Below the pieces are notes generated by a model. It was not told where the DNA came from. It did not search any database and was given only the letters and a program-made list of their open reading frames with translations. A DNA stretch of 64,000 nt from Acidobacteriota bacterium (GTDB taxonomy: Bacteria > Acidobacteriota > Terriglobia > Bryobacterales > Bryobacteraceae), in contig JACQDF010000034.1 in the NCBI GenBank assembly GCA_016201205.1, positions 1 through 64,000 on the forward strand, in the 5' to 3' direction. The position numbers were made by a program, and so were the translations under genes. Shown here in pieces: positions 28,496 through 37,972 of this stretch (positions within the stretch are counted from its first letter, which is position 1; every line of letters begins with the position of its first letter).

Positions 28496-31400
28496 TCAGA
28501 ACTCGACTCTCAACCGCATGGTGATCTCCCGGTACGCGCTCTTTTCGCGCGGCGCCCCGCCGCCCTGGTGCCCCACGATGCGGGCCACCTGGCCAGGCAC
28601 CGAGATATTCGCCTGCGGAAAAGCATAGTGAGGCGTATTGAAGATGTTCGCCATCGATGCCTGGGGTACGATCTTAAACCGCTCGGTCACCCGGAATTCC
28701 TTTACCACCGCCAGATGATGCAAATTCAGGCCGGGTCCTTCGAGAATATTCACGCCTGAGTTGCCGTATCGTCCGGCGGCAGGGGCCACGAAGGCGCCGG
28801 CGTCAAACCAGCGGCTGACCTGCCGCGCACCGGGGTCCAGATTTCCATCGCCAATCCGGTCCGGCAAGCCGCCAAACGTGTTGGTGTTGGATGGATCGGT
28901 CCCGCTGAAGCTGGGCGAGAAATACTGGCCGGACTGGAAATAATGCACCGTCTGCGTCTGCCATCCTCCAAGCATCGCGTTCATCAGCTTTGGCGCGGTG
29001 TTCATGTATCTCCGGCCGCGGCCGAACGGCAGATCCCAGATCGTCGTGACCACCGCTCTGTGACGCGAATTGAACGCATCGCGGTTCCAGAATGAATGGT
29101 CATACGGGTCTTGCAGATTCAGATAGTCCGCCATCGAGTTCGAGAGCGTGTAGTGGACGTCGAAGGTGAACGAGCCGTGGCGCTTGCTGGCTTCCAACTG
29201 CAAGGCATCATAGTTCGTGCGCCCGTCATTCAGCGCGTAGGATGCTCCGATGAACTGCTGGTAGGGCCGGCGGTTCTGGTTAAACGGGATCAGGCCCGGC
29301 CGCGGCTTATTCAATCCGAGATCGTAATTCAGACCGCGACCGCGCGATCCGATGTAAGAAGCACGCAGTCCGAGCCGGTGATAATCCTTCTCGATGCTGA
29401 CGTTGTACTGATGGATGACGCCGTTGTCCGTACTCGCCGGATACCCGGAAACACTTTGAGACGGAATACTTCCCAGCCGGGCCGGAAACGGGCTGGGGAA
29501 CTGCAAAGCAGGACGGCCGGCGCGAAACTCGTCGAGATTCGTAAAGGACTCCTGCAACTGGAACGGACCGGTGCCCTGGAAGCGATGAAAGGCGCCGAGC
29601 GATTCGCTGAACGTGCCGTATCCGCCGCGCACCACGAATGAGTCGCGAATCCGGTACGCGGCGCCGAATCTCGGGCGGAAATTATCCCGCGCCGGGCTGG
29701 GCACGACCTGGCCTTCGCGCAACTTGATCTGGCTCGCCGGATAGAGCGGGCTGACCTTATCGCGTGTCCCCGGGGGAATGATCACGTCGCCGTTCTCGCG
29801 GTCCCAGTTGTATTGCAGATTGTCACCGTAACTGGTGGAGCCGAAGTAGTCCCAGCGCAGCCCGAGATCGAGAGTCAGCCTGCGAGTCACCTTCCACGTA
29901 TCGGTGAAGAAGAATCCGATCTCGTATGCCCGCAGCTTGCGCTGGGTGAGCGGATCCAGCCTCGAGGTGGAGGACGGCAGGCCAAGCAGGAAATCGGCGT
30001 ACGGCTCTCCGCTCAGAGCGCCGTTGAAATTGAACACGCCGTAAGCGCCCTCGAAAATGACATCGCGAAAATCACGGAAAGTTCTGGCGTCGCCGCCGAA
30101 CTTGATCACGTGTGAGCGCGTGGACCACGACGTGTTGTTCGTGTACTCGAAATCATGACGGTCATTGATGGTGCCGCCGGGCTGGATCGCCAGGCGGCTG
30201 ACGCCCACAATATCCATCACCGGGAAGCCCATCGCCTTCAGATTGCGCGGATTCACACCCTGGATGCCGAGGCTGGCCACCACCGTGTCGCCCGTCACCG
30301 GCGTGAACCCGTCAATGGTTCCGCCGTCCCGGATATCGTCCTTGATCCAACCCCAGCGCGCGTTATTGACCAGCCGGGGCGAGAAGGTATGGGTATCGGA
30401 GAGAACGACCGAGTGATGGTGCCTCATGCGTGTCCAGGTGCCGACATTGGGAAAGCTGCCCGCCAGCACGTAGGGAGTCAAGCGATTGATGTAGCGGCCG
30501 AAGATCGAATTCTTCTCGCTGAAACGATGATCGAAGCGGCCGGTTACGGAATCCCATCGGAACAAGTCGAGCGGCCAATGGTGGAGGAAGCCGAAGTTGC
30601 TGGTCCGGTCATTCGCCCCGCCCTGATTCGGCTCCGGAATATACTGCTGCTGGGCTTTGAGCGACACCGGATTGAACCGGTTCGAGGGAACCCGGTTGCC
30701 GGGGAACGGCGTCCCGGTCGCGGGATTGCCCGCCGTCATGGTGAGCGGATCGCGCACCACGGTGGAAGACGCGGAAAAGTCTCCATTGCGCATGGCTCGC
30801 GTGGGCACATTGCGGTTGAAGAACGTGGCTGACGGGATGCGCACCAGGCTGTAAGAGAAATAGAAGAACGTCTTGTCCTTGATGATGGGGCCGTTGATAT
30901 TCCCGTTGCCCCGGTGTTCTTTGTAGGGGACTTTGTAAGGCGCAAAGGCGCTGCGGGCGTTCAGAGCCGAGTTCACGAAGTCCAGATAGGCCCGGCCGTG
31001 GAACTGGTTCGAGCCGCCGCGCCCGGTCATTGTGAAATTGGCGATGCGCGGGAACTCGGCCGAGTTGTTCACCGCCACCACTTGCAGCTCCTCGAAGTCA
31101 AACATGTTCTGGACCAGGTTCACCGGGCCGTCGCTCACCACGCCGTCCAGCGACTCGGCGACTTGATTGCCGCTCTGTCCGGCAAAACGCAAACCCCACC
31201 CGCCCAAATCGGTCTGGATATTCGGCAAAGTGGTCATGTAGGCCTGCGGGAAAAAGCTCTGGCTCAGCGGGCTGTCGACAAACGAGGAGTTATTGAACCC
31301 GTTCGCCACCTGGCTGCCTTCGGTCGAGATCACGGCGGCTTCCGCGGTCACGTTCACTTGCGCGCCGACTGCGCCGAGTTCGAGCGCGGCGTCGATACGC

Positions 31401-31693
31401 CGGATTTCACGGCTGGTGATGCGAATGCGGTCGGCGACAAATTCCTTGAATCCGGCCGCTGTCGCCGTCAGTTTGTAGAGACCGGGCACAAGAAACGGAA
31501 TCTCGTAGTTGCCGTCCTGGCCCGTCGATGTCATGCGGCTCGTGTTGCGCTCGATATCCGTGAGCGTGATGCCGGCGTTCGGCACTACGGCGCCGGAAGC
31601 ATCCGTCACCGTTCCTCGAATGGTGGACAGGTCTGTTTGGGCGTGGAGAACCGCCGCAAATAGAAAAATGGTGAAAGCAGCAAAGCGCCTCAT
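28496..31693 (-). CDS. TonB-dependent receptor with carboxypeptidase-regulatory domain
   Basis: A 1065-residue outer-membrane receptor. A GGGAGGG ribosome site precedes the ATG, and the signal peptide ends at about residue 19 (VLHAQ). Residues about 24-105 form the regulatory beta-sandwich (IRGTVTDASGAVVPNAGITL), then a plug with FTMTGRGGSNQFHGRAYLDF and a barrel ending ITMRLRVEF. Its stop is 1 base from the ATG of the ceramidase-like gene (gap of one base), so the two form an operon; uptake of a lipid- or amide-containing substrate would fit, but this is inference. It is divergent from the SGNH-TPR gene. Confidence 0.94.
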   Translation of the reverse strand: MRRFAAFTIFLFAAVLHAQTDLSTIRGTVTDASGAVVPNAGITLTDIERNTSRMTSTGQDGNYEIPFLVPGLYKLTATAAGFKEFVADRIRITSREIRRIDAALELGAVGAQVNVTAEAAVISTEGSQVANGFNNSSFVDSPLSQSFFPQAYMTTLPNIQTDLGGWGLRFAGQSGNQVAESLDGVVSDGPVNLVQNMFDFEELQVVAVNNSAEFPRIANFTMTGRGGSNQFHGRAYLDFVNSALNARSAFAPYKVPYKEHRGNGNINGPIIKDKTFFYFSYSLVRIPSATFFNRNVPTRAMRNGDFSASSTVVRDPLTMTAGNPATGTPFPGNRVPSNRFNPVSLKAQQQYIPEPNQGGANDRTSNFGFLHHWPLDLFRWDSVTGRFDHRFSEKNSIFGRYINRLTPYVLAGSFPNVGTWTRMRHHHSVVLSDTHTFSPRLVNNARWGWIKDDIRDGGTIDGFTPVTGDTVVASLGIQGVNPRNLKAMGFPVMDIVGVSRLAIQPGGTINDRHDFEYTNNTSWSTRSHVIKFGGDARTFRDFRDVIFEGAYGVFNFNGALSGEPYADFLLGLPSSTSRLDPLTQRKLRAYEIGFFFTDTWKVTRRLTLDLGLRWDYFGSTSYGDNLQYNWDRENGDVIIPPGTRDKVSPLYPASQIKLREGQVVPSPARDNFRPRFGAAYRIRDSFVVRGGYGTFSESLGAFHRFQGTGPFQLQESFTNLDEFRAGRPALQFPSPFPARLGSIPSQSVSGYPASTDNGVIHQYNVSIEKDYHRLGLRASYIGSRGRGLNYDLGLNKPRPGLIPFNQNRRPYQQFIGASYALNDGRTNYDALQLEASKRHGSFTFDVHYTLSNSMADYLNLQDPYDHSFWNRDAFNSRHRAVVTTIWDLPFGRGRRYMNTAPKLMNAMLGGWQTQTVHYFQSGQYFSPSFSGTDPSNTNTFGGLPDRIGDGNLDPGARQVSRWFDAGAFVAPAAGRYGNSGVNILEGPGLNLHHLAVVKEFRVTERFKIVPQASMANIFNTPHYAFPQANISVPGQVARIVGHQGGGAPREKSAYREITMRLRVEF

Positions 31694-31771
31694 GCTGGCC
31701 CTCCCGTTGTCCCGGCCATCCGCCGGGTATCATTTGGTGGACGAGTTTTTCACACTGTGAGGCCCTTGTCA

Positions 31772-33793
31772 ATGCGCGAGTGGGCGAAGCGGCTGGCGCT
31801 GATCATCCTTTCGCCATTTCTGTTTCTGGCGCTGCTCGAATCGGGTCTGCGACTGGCCGGCTATGGTTATCCCTCCTCCTTCTTCTTGCCGGCTGGCGGC
31901 TACATGACGACCAACCGCCAGTTCGGCTGGCGCTTCTTTCCCAAACGCATCGCCCGCACCCCTCTGCCGCTTCGCTTTGCCGTCCCCAAGCCTCCCGGAG
32001 TGAGGCGCGTCTTCGTGCTGGGGGAGTCGGCGGCCATGGGGTTTCCCGATCCCATGTTCAGCTTCGCGCACCAGATGCAGGCCATCGCCGGAGGGCGGCT
32101 CGAAGTGATCAACACCGCCATGACAGCGATCAACTCGCACGTCATTCTCGAGATCGCCGAGGAGTGCGCGCGGCTGGAGCCCGATCTCGTTGTCCTCTAC
32201 ATGGGCAACAACGAGGTGGTTGGCCCATTCGGCCCAGGCACTGTTTTTAGCGCTTCGAAGATCGCGGCTGCGCTGAAGCGCTTCAGTCTTGGCCAACTGC
32301 TCTCGCCCGCGCGCCGGGATTTGACCGAGTGGCGGGGCATGGAGATGTTTCTGCGCCGGCAGATCTCAGCCGGTGACCCGCTTCTCGAGCAGGTCTATCG
32401 AAACTTCGGGAACAACCTGACAGCGATCATTCGCGTGGCCCGCGGGGCGGGAGCTCGAGTGATTCTCTGCACAGTGGCCGTCAACCTTCGTGATTGCCCG
32501 CCCTTTGCCGGCGCGGCCGCGGAGGAAAAATTCCGCGCCGGTGATTTTGCCGCCGCCCGCGACCTCGACTTGCTGCGCTTTCGTGCGGATAGCCGGATCA
32601 ATGCCATCATTCGGGACGCCGCCGCCCGCACCGGGGCTTCTCTTGTCGATGTCGAGAAGCTGATCCCGCCCGATAGCACGTCGTTCTATGAACATGTGCA
32701 CCTGCGCCCGCGGGCCAGCCTTCGTCTGGCGGAGGCGATCTTGAATCTCGACGGCGAAGGGTTTGTGCCGTCGGCGTGGGATGAGCACCGTATGGAGCGG
32801 GATATGCACGCGCTGATGGAGCGCCCGCCGTTCAGGAATCAGGGCGGTTTCCGGATGCAGCGCGGTCGCATCGATTTGAACGAGGCGGAGCAGCAGTACA
32901 GCCGGTGGCTCGAGAAATACCCGGAAGACTTGCTGTTGCGCGAGAGATTCGCTGAATTGCTCGCTGAGCGCCGCAAACATGAGCGCGCCGTGGCCGAGTG
33001 GCGCGAGCTGCTGCGCCGTCTTTCCTCCGTTCCCAACTGGCACACCGGGCTCGGTGAATCCCTGCTGGCAGCGGGGCGCCTGCCGGAAGCGCGTGCCGCG
33101 TATGAGCTGGCATGGAAGATCGATCCGCAATTCCTGGCTGCGCACATCGGCCTCGGCGTCATTGCCTTTGCCGAAGGCCGGCTGCCGGCTGCCGAAAAGC
33201 ATTTCCAGGACGCATTGCAGCTTGATCCGCAGTCGCCCGAGGCGAACAACAATCTCGGCCGTTTGCTGGATGCCCAGGGCAGGACGCAAGCGGCGCTGGA
33301 AGCGTTTCGAAAAGCGGTGGCTGCGAAGCCGGAGTTTGCCGAGGCGCACAACAATCTTGGCGTGGCTCTGAGCCGGCAGGGGATGCAGCAAGAGGCACTC
33401 GAGGCCTACCGGGAGGCGGTCCGCATTCAACCCGGCTTCGCCGGCGCCCACTACAATCTCGGGGGCACGTACGCACGCCTCGGCCGCATTGGCGAAGCCG
33501 AGGGGCACTACCGGGCTGCCATCCTGGCTCAACCGGGCTTTGCATCCGCCCACTATGACCTCGGCCTTCTGCTGGCCGGCCAGGGAAAGACCGAAGAAGC
33601 GATTGCGGAATATCGCGAGACGTTGCGCCTGGATCCGGCCAACGCCGACGCCCACAACAACTGGGGCTCCGCACTGGCGCGGGCCGGCCGGATCGCGGAG
33701 GCTGTTTCGCATTTCCAGGAAGCGTTGCGGCTGCGCCCCGGTCATCCGCAGGCGCGCCGCAACCTGGAATCAGCGCGCGCCGGCCGGCGTTAG
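31772..33793 (+). CDS. SGNH hydrolase-like and TPR membrane protein
   Basis: A 673-residue protein. ATG 31772 is preferred over GTG 31757 because GTGAGG lies 9 bases upstream. A hydrophobic N-terminal helix (LALIILSPFLFLALLESGLR) anchors it. Residues about 80-330 are SGNH-like: VFVLGESAAMG for the nucleophile block, VVLYMGNNEVVGPFGPG, and a late HVHLRPRASL with the catalytic-type histidine. The second half is at least eight TPR units (AHNNLGVALSRQGMQQEAL, AHYNLGGTYARLGRIGEAE). Such proteins may modify envelope glycans. The 3' end lies in a 68 bp repeat and overlaps the convergent higA by 4 bases. Confidence 0.85.
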   Translation: MREWAKRLALIILSPFLFLALLESGLRLAGYGYPSSFFLPAGGYMTTNRQFGWRFFPKRIARTPLPLRFAVPKPPGVRRVFVLGESAAMGFPDPMFSFAHQMQAIAGGRLEVINTAMTAINSHVILEIAEECARLEPDLVVLYMGNNEVVGPFGPGTVFSASKIAAALKRFSLGQLLSPARRDLTEWRGMEMFLRRQISAGDPLLEQVYRNFGNNLTAIIRVARGAGARVILCTVAVNLRDCPPFAGAAAEEKFRAGDFAAARDLDLLRFRADSRINAIIRDAAARTGASLVDVEKLIPPDSTSFYEHVHLRPRASLRLAEAILNLDGEGFVPSAWDEHRMERDMHALMERPPFRNQGGFRMQRGRIDLNEAEQQYSRWLEKYPEDLLLRERFAELLAERRKHERAVAEWRELLRRLSSVPNWHTGLGESLLAAGRLPEARAAYELAWKIDPQFLAAHIGLGVIAFAEGRLPAAEKHFQDALQLDPQSPEANNNLGRLLDAQGRTQAALEAFRKAVAAKPEFAEAHNNLGVALSRQGMQQEALEAYREAVRIQPGFAGAHYNLGGTYARLGRIGEAEGHYRAAILAQPGFASAHYDLGLLLAGQGKTEEAIAEYRETLRLDPANADAHNNWGSALARAGRIAEAVSHFQEALRLRPGHPQARRNLESARAGRR

Positions 33794-33830
33794 CGCGAGC
33801 TTGAGGTTCGCCAGCGCGGCTTGGTTGCGG
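33763..33830. repeat. 68 bp direct repeat, copy A
   Basis: It matches 37973-38040 at 66 of 68 positions; the differences are 33780 (c/a) and 33791 (t/c). It encodes the last residues and stop of the SGNH-TPR protein on the plus strand and the last 12 codons of the HigA-like antitoxin on the minus strand. Confidence 0.93.
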
Positions 33831-34110
33831 CTTCGCGAGGCTCGAAGCTGATCAGCAACCGCGATCCGGTCGCATCCGCCAGACGCTCCAGGGTGCGCAT
33901 CGAGGGGCGCACGCGCCCGCTCTCCAGGCGCGCCACGACGGGCTGAGTCGTCCCCATCTTCCGGGCCAGCTCCTCCTGCGTGAGGCCGGCGCGGTTCCGC
34001 ACATCCATCACGGCCGACGCCAGGACGAACTCTTCCTCAAGCGCCTCGTAAGCCTTCCGATACTTCGGCACTTTCATCCACTCCTTGTGCATATCAGATA
34101 TGCGTGCCAT
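33790..34110 (-). CDS. higA: HigA-like XRE-family antitoxin
   Basis: A 106-residue protein with a lambda-repressor-type helix-turn-helix at about residues 33-88 (NRAGLTQEELARKMGTTQPV, VARLESGRVRPSMRTLERLA). The N-terminal 30 residues (MHKEWMKVPKYRKAYEALEE) are typical of HigA antitoxins that follow a HigB toxin gene. The last 12 codons (KPRWRTSSSR) fall inside the 68 bp repeat and look like a tail gained by fusion rather than a family feature. It lies 13 bases downstream of the toxin and overlaps the convergent SGNH-TPR gene. Confidence 0.88.
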   Translation of the reverse strand: MARISDMHKEWMKVPKYRKAYEALEEEFVLASAVMDVRNRAGLTQEELARKMGTTQPVVARLESGRVRPSMRTLERLADATGSRLLISFEPREAATKPRWRTSSSR

Positions 34111-34123
34111 TGCTACACCTCCA

Positions 34124-34447
34124 TCATAGAACCGCTTTCGCGCGGGACAGGGCCAGCTCTATCTCGCGCCGCGGCGTTTTCTCCGTTTTCTTCACGAAGA
34201 CCCGCACGATCACCACGCGCCGGCCGACGGCCGTCACATACAGCGCCCGCGAAATTCCGCTGCGGCCTTTCAGCCGCATCTCTGACAGCCGCCCTTCCAC
34301 ATGCTTGACGTGCGGCTCGCCCACACGCTCCAGGCCCTTTTCCTCGATGAGCTTCGCGATACGCGCCAGCCTCGCCCGCATGTCTTCGGGCAAGGCCTCG
34401 ACCTCCGCGTCAACGGTTTCGTTGAGGGTCTCGACCGTCCAGTTCAT
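34124..34447 (-). CDS. higB: RelE/HigB-family toxin
   Basis: A 107-residue toxin of the HigB/Gp49 (RelE fold) type: EALPEDMRARLARIAKLIEE, GLERVGEPHVKHVEGRLSEM, RLKGRSGISRALYVTAVGRR and VVIVRVFVKKTEKTPRREIE. These mRNA interferases cut ribosome-bound transcripts. The toxin-first, antitoxin-second order is the HigBA arrangement. The frame is intact and the key basic residues of the RelE core (K, R in RLKGRSGISR and KKTEKTP) are present. No ribosome site precedes the ATG; a -10-like element is only 5 bases away. Confidence 0.9.
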   Translation of the reverse strand: MNWTVETLNETVDAEVEALPEDMRARLARIAKLIEEKGLERVGEPHVKHVEGRLSEMRLKGRSGISRALYVTAVGRRVVIVRVFVKKTEKTPRREIELALSRAKAVL

Positions 34448-34461
34448 ATGCTAGTATACCA
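34448..34461 (-). promoter_or_regulatory. Extended -10 promoter right in front of higB
   Basis: On the minus strand TGGTATACT (a TGn-TATACT extended -10) ends 5 bases before the higB ATG, so transcription would start at or next to the ATG. No good -35 is visible. The CATATG around the start is palindromic and could be part of an operator. Confidence 0.45.
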
Positions 34462-34580
34462 CAAAAGATATATATTCCGGGGAGCCATAGAATTGTCCAA
34501 TGCGAGATGGGCCTGAACGGAGGGTTCGTTCCCAATGCGGAGTGAGCCTGAACACGGAGCTGGGCGCGAACCGCCCGGCG

Positions 34581-37500
34581 TCAGAAGCTGTACTTCAACG
34601 CGAACTGGATCTGTCGCGAATCGATCTTCGTCGCGCCAATCACACCATAGGTGGCCGTTCGCAGAGTCGTTCCCGGCGGAGCGAAAATCGGATGGTTTGG
34701 CAGGTTGAAGAATTCGCTGCGGAACTCGATCGTCTGCCGCTCGGCGATGCGAAAGAACTTGTTGGCGCTGAAGTCCAGGGAGATGATCCCCGGTCCGATA
34801 ATCGTATTGCGCCCCGCCGTCCCGTAGCGGAACTCGGTAATCCGGGCCGGATCCTGGCCGAGGCGGTCGACGAAGGCAGCCGTGTTGAAGAAGCGAGTCA
34901 CGCGCTGCTCGCTGTCGGGCAGGTTGGGATTGGCGCCCGCCACGGCATCCGGCTTGCAGTAACCGCCGCCGTTCTGGATGTTGCCTGGCCCGCAGTACGA
35001 GGTCAGCGGGAAGCCGTCCTGGAAGGTAAGAATGCCGCCCAATTGCCATCCGCCCAGCAGGAAATTCGCGAAGCTGTTCCCGCCAAAGTCCACACTTTTT
35101 CCCTTGCCCAGGGGTAGCTCGTAGAGGAACGAAGCGGTGAGACGCTGGCGGAAGTCGAAGGCGGAGAGACCGCGCTCGGCGCGGAGGTTGTAGTTATCGG
35201 ACGGAGTCAGAGCATCCCCGTCGGTTGTGCGGATGCCGGATCCGTTGTCGATCGACTTGCCGTACGCGTAAGAGCCGAGGACGGTGAAGCCGTGAGAAAA
35301 GCGGTGCTGCAAGCGGGCCTGCAAGGCGTGATAGGTCGAATGGCTCGGCGCGTTCATGTTCTGGAAGCTGCCATTGAATTTCGGGAACGGCCGGTTGAGG
35401 TTGGGATTGCCGGGCCGCGGAAATGGATTGTTGTAGGAGGTCAGACGGCGAAGTTTGACGCCGCTTGAACCCATATAGGTGACTTCGAGCGACATGTTCC
35501 CGGTCAGCTCGCGCTGCACCGAAGCCTGCCATTGATCGACGTAGGAGGTACGTTCGCCAAACTGATTGATCAGCAGGAAGCTGGGCGCGCCAACCGCCGT
35601 GAACGGCCGCTCCCAATTCAAGTTGGGGCGCGTCGTATCGGCTGTTTCGGCCTGTCGGATGGTGAAGGGAATGTTGCGAACGACGTCGAAGACCGCGTTG
35701 CCGATGTCGCGGACAAAGTAAACCCCGCCGCCGGCCCGGAAAACGGTCTTGGAATTGAGCTGATAGGCAATGCCGATCCGGGGGCCGAAATCGTTGCGGT
35801 CGGGCGCGCCGGCGCCGCGACCGAAGCGGCCATCGCGTGTATAGAGCCAGCCGGGCGGCGGCGGGAATTGCGGGTTGCCAGCAAAAGGATCCCCGGCGCC
35901 GGCGCGGACGAAGACCGGCTCGCGCGAGTTGTCCCAGGCGAAATCGACGTTCACGATGGCGTCGTGCTTATCGTAGTAGGGGGATTCATACTCCCAGCGC
36001 AGACCCCAGTTGAGCGTCAGCTTCGGCGTGATTTTCCAGGTGTCCTGGATATAAACGCCGATGTAGCTCTGGCGGAAGTTGGCGATGGGCGCCCCAACCT
36101 GGCCCTCGGAGGCGCTGAAATAGCTGAGCAGCATGTCCGCCATTGGGTCCCCCGCATACTGGCCGTTCCAGGAGAAGCGGCCGCGCGGGACGACGGCCCC
36201 GATCTGGTTGTAACGCAGGCGGCGATACTCGCCGCCGAACTTGAGGGAGTGCTTGCCGGTGGTCCAGCCGAAGTTGTCGGTGAGCTGGAACGTCGTGTTC
36301 CAGTTCACAAACGGGCAATCGTTGCACTCGCCGACGTTGGAGAACCCGCTGATCTGGAAAACGGGGATACCCCAGTAGAGCGGGTCCTGGGAAACGCCGG
36401 GGATCCTGAGCTCGTTGACAACGTTGCGGACAAAAGCCCGCTGCTGGATATTGGCCGACTTGAAGTAGTTCATCCCGAACTTGAACTCGTTCACCTTGTT
36501 GGCGCCCATCACAGCCGTGTGGCCGAGCACACCCTGCTGTCCGAGGATGTCCACGTTGTTGCCCATGTTCTCGATGTTGAAGGGGATGTATTGCGGCTCC
36601 TGGGTCTGGGAGAAGCGGAAGAAAAAGGTGTGGTTGCGAACGGCCGTCAGGTCACCTCGCGCCGTGACCTGATCGCCGTCCGAGCGGCGGCCTTCGTTGT
36701 TGAGGTAGTTGTTGCCCAAGCCGAGCGCGCCGGTGCCGGGGCGGTTCGGGAGGGGATAGAAGTCCTGGAGCACCTTGGCCGAAGTCGCGTGGATGCGGCT
36801 TTGCGGAATGATGTTGCCGGCAAACGGCTGGCCGTTGAGCGGATCGCGGATCTGCCGCGGGATTTGCGACAGGTCGCCGCGGCGATAGCCGGCCGGCGGC
36901 AAAGTGCCGGCCTGCGTCAGCGCCTTCCGCTCGCGCAGTCCTTCGTAGTTGAACAAAAAGAACAGCTTGTCTTTGCCGTTGTAGAGTTTCGGGATCAGGA
37001 CAGGTCCGCTGAAGGTGCCTCCGAATTGATTCCGCTTGAAGGGCGGAATCGGGTCGTTCGGGCGGTCGAAGAAATTCTTTGCATCGAGCTTGGCGTTGCG
37101 GAGAAATTCGAACGCGACACCGTGAAAGTCGTTCGTGCCGGACTTGGTGGAAACGTTCACCTGCGCGATCGCACGGCCATACTCTGCCGAGAAGAGGCCG
37201 CTCTCGACCTTGAATTCCTGGAGCGCATCAATGGACGGCAGGAACAGATAGGTGTTGAAGTTCTGGTCAGTGTTCTCCATCCCGTCGAGCGAGTAGTGAT
37301 TGAAGTGCACTCGCTGGCCGGCGACGTTGAGCGCGAACTGGTTGCGCGCGCCGCCCATGCGCTGCTGGCCTTGCGAGGAAGCGGGGCCGTTGGTGGTCGC
37401 GCCGGGGATCAACGACGCCAGTTGGAGATAATTCCGGCCATTGAGAGGGAGTTCGACAATCCGCCGGTTTTCAATTACCGTGCCGACCGAGGTCGATTCC

Positions 37501-37877
37501 GTCTCCAGCACGGGCGCCAGGCCCGTGATCTCGACCACTTCGGCGACGTTGCCGACTTTCATGGAAAAATCGATACGCGCCACCTGGCCGACCTGCAATT
37601 CGACCCCATTGCGGACCTGGCTTTGAAACCCCTGTATCTCCACCCGGAGGTTGTATACGCCGGGCGGCAGCGCCGAAACGACGTAGATGCCGTTGCCGGT
37701 CGAGACAACCGAGCGCTGGACATTGGTGGCCGGGTTGGTGACGGTGACGGCGGCCCCGACGACGACGGCGCCGGTCGGGTCGGTCACGGCGCCCGTAACC
37801 TCGCCGGTCGGCGCCTGGGCGAACAGAAGAGCCGTCAGGCCAAGCAGCAGGACAGAAACGGAGCAGGGTTCATGCAT
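34581..37877 (-). CDS. TonB-dependent receptor with carboxypeptidase-regulatory domain
   Basis: A 1098-residue receptor. The ATG at 37877 follows GGGAGA and opens a signal peptide (SVSVLLLGLTALLFAQ); an upstream in-frame ATG at 37913 lacks a ribosome site. The regulatory domain (GEVTGAVTDPTGAVVVGAAV) covers about residues 20-105, the plug contains NVSTKSGTNDFHGVAFEFLR, and the barrel ends IQFALKYSF. It sits with higBA inside the 4.2 kb segment bounded by the 68 bp repeats, so it may have arrived with it. The 133 bases between it and higB (34448-34580) hold only the higB promoter. Confidence 0.94.
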   Translation of the reverse strand: MHEPCSVSVLLLGLTALLFAQAPTGEVTGAVTDPTGAVVVGAAVTVTNPATNVQRSVVSTGNGIYVVSALPPGVYNLRVEIQGFQSQVRNGVELQVGQVARIDFSMKVGNVAEVVEITGLAPVLETESTSVGTVIENRRIVELPLNGRNYLQLASLIPGATTNGPASSQGQQRMGGARNQFALNVAGQRVHFNHYSLDGMENTDQNFNTYLFLPSIDALQEFKVESGLFSAEYGRAIAQVNVSTKSGTNDFHGVAFEFLRNAKLDAKNFFDRPNDPIPPFKRNQFGGTFSGPVLIPKLYNGKDKLFFLFNYEGLRERKALTQAGTLPPAGYRRGDLSQIPRQIRDPLNGQPFAGNIIPQSRIHATSAKVLQDFYPLPNRPGTGALGLGNNYLNNEGRRSDGDQVTARGDLTAVRNHTFFFRFSQTQEPQYIPFNIENMGNNVDILGQQGVLGHTAVMGANKVNEFKFGMNYFKSANIQQRAFVRNVVNELRIPGVSQDPLYWGIPVFQISGFSNVGECNDCPFVNWNTTFQLTDNFGWTTGKHSLKFGGEYRRLRYNQIGAVVPRGRFSWNGQYAGDPMADMLLSYFSASEGQVGAPIANFRQSYIGVYIQDTWKITPKLTLNWGLRWEYESPYYDKHDAIVNVDFAWDNSREPVFVRAGAGDPFAGNPQFPPPPGWLYTRDGRFGRGAGAPDRNDFGPRIGIAYQLNSKTVFRAGGGVYFVRDIGNAVFDVVRNIPFTIRQAETADTTRPNLNWERPFTAVGAPSFLLINQFGERTSYVDQWQASVQRELTGNMSLEVTYMGSSGVKLRRLTSYNNPFPRPGNPNLNRPFPKFNGSFQNMNAPSHSTYHALQARLQHRFSHGFTVLGSYAYGKSIDNGSGIRTTDGDALTPSDNYNLRAERGLSAFDFRQRLTASFLYELPLGKGKSVDFGGNSFANFLLGGWQLGGILTFQDGFPLTSYCGPGNIQNGGGYCKPDAVAGANPNLPDSEQRVTRFFNTAAFVDRLGQDPARITEFRYGTAGRNTIIGPGIISLDFSANKFFRIAERQTIEFRSEFFNLPNHPIFAPPGTTLRTATYGVIGATKIDSRQIQFALKYSF

Positions 37878-37972
37878 GAGAGTCTCCCAAATACGACGGA
37901 CAGGATGATCCAAACCGTTTAGGTGAGACTATCAAGAAGCCGTACGGGGCCGCAAGCTGCCCTTATTTTGCG

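Noticed and set aside
33181-33780. Repeated DNA pattern suggestive of a repeat array
   Set aside because: It is the codon-level echo of TPR units in the SGNH-TPR protein, with no constant spacer or repeat; no CRISPR array is present in the window.
35532-37922. 796-codon plus-strand frame antisense to the TonB receptor
   Set aside because: It mirrors the codon bias of the real gene on the other strand, has no protein-like domain order, and no ribosome site; the same applies to long antisense frames at 430-1539, 3233-4738, 32366-33745 and 39678-41309.
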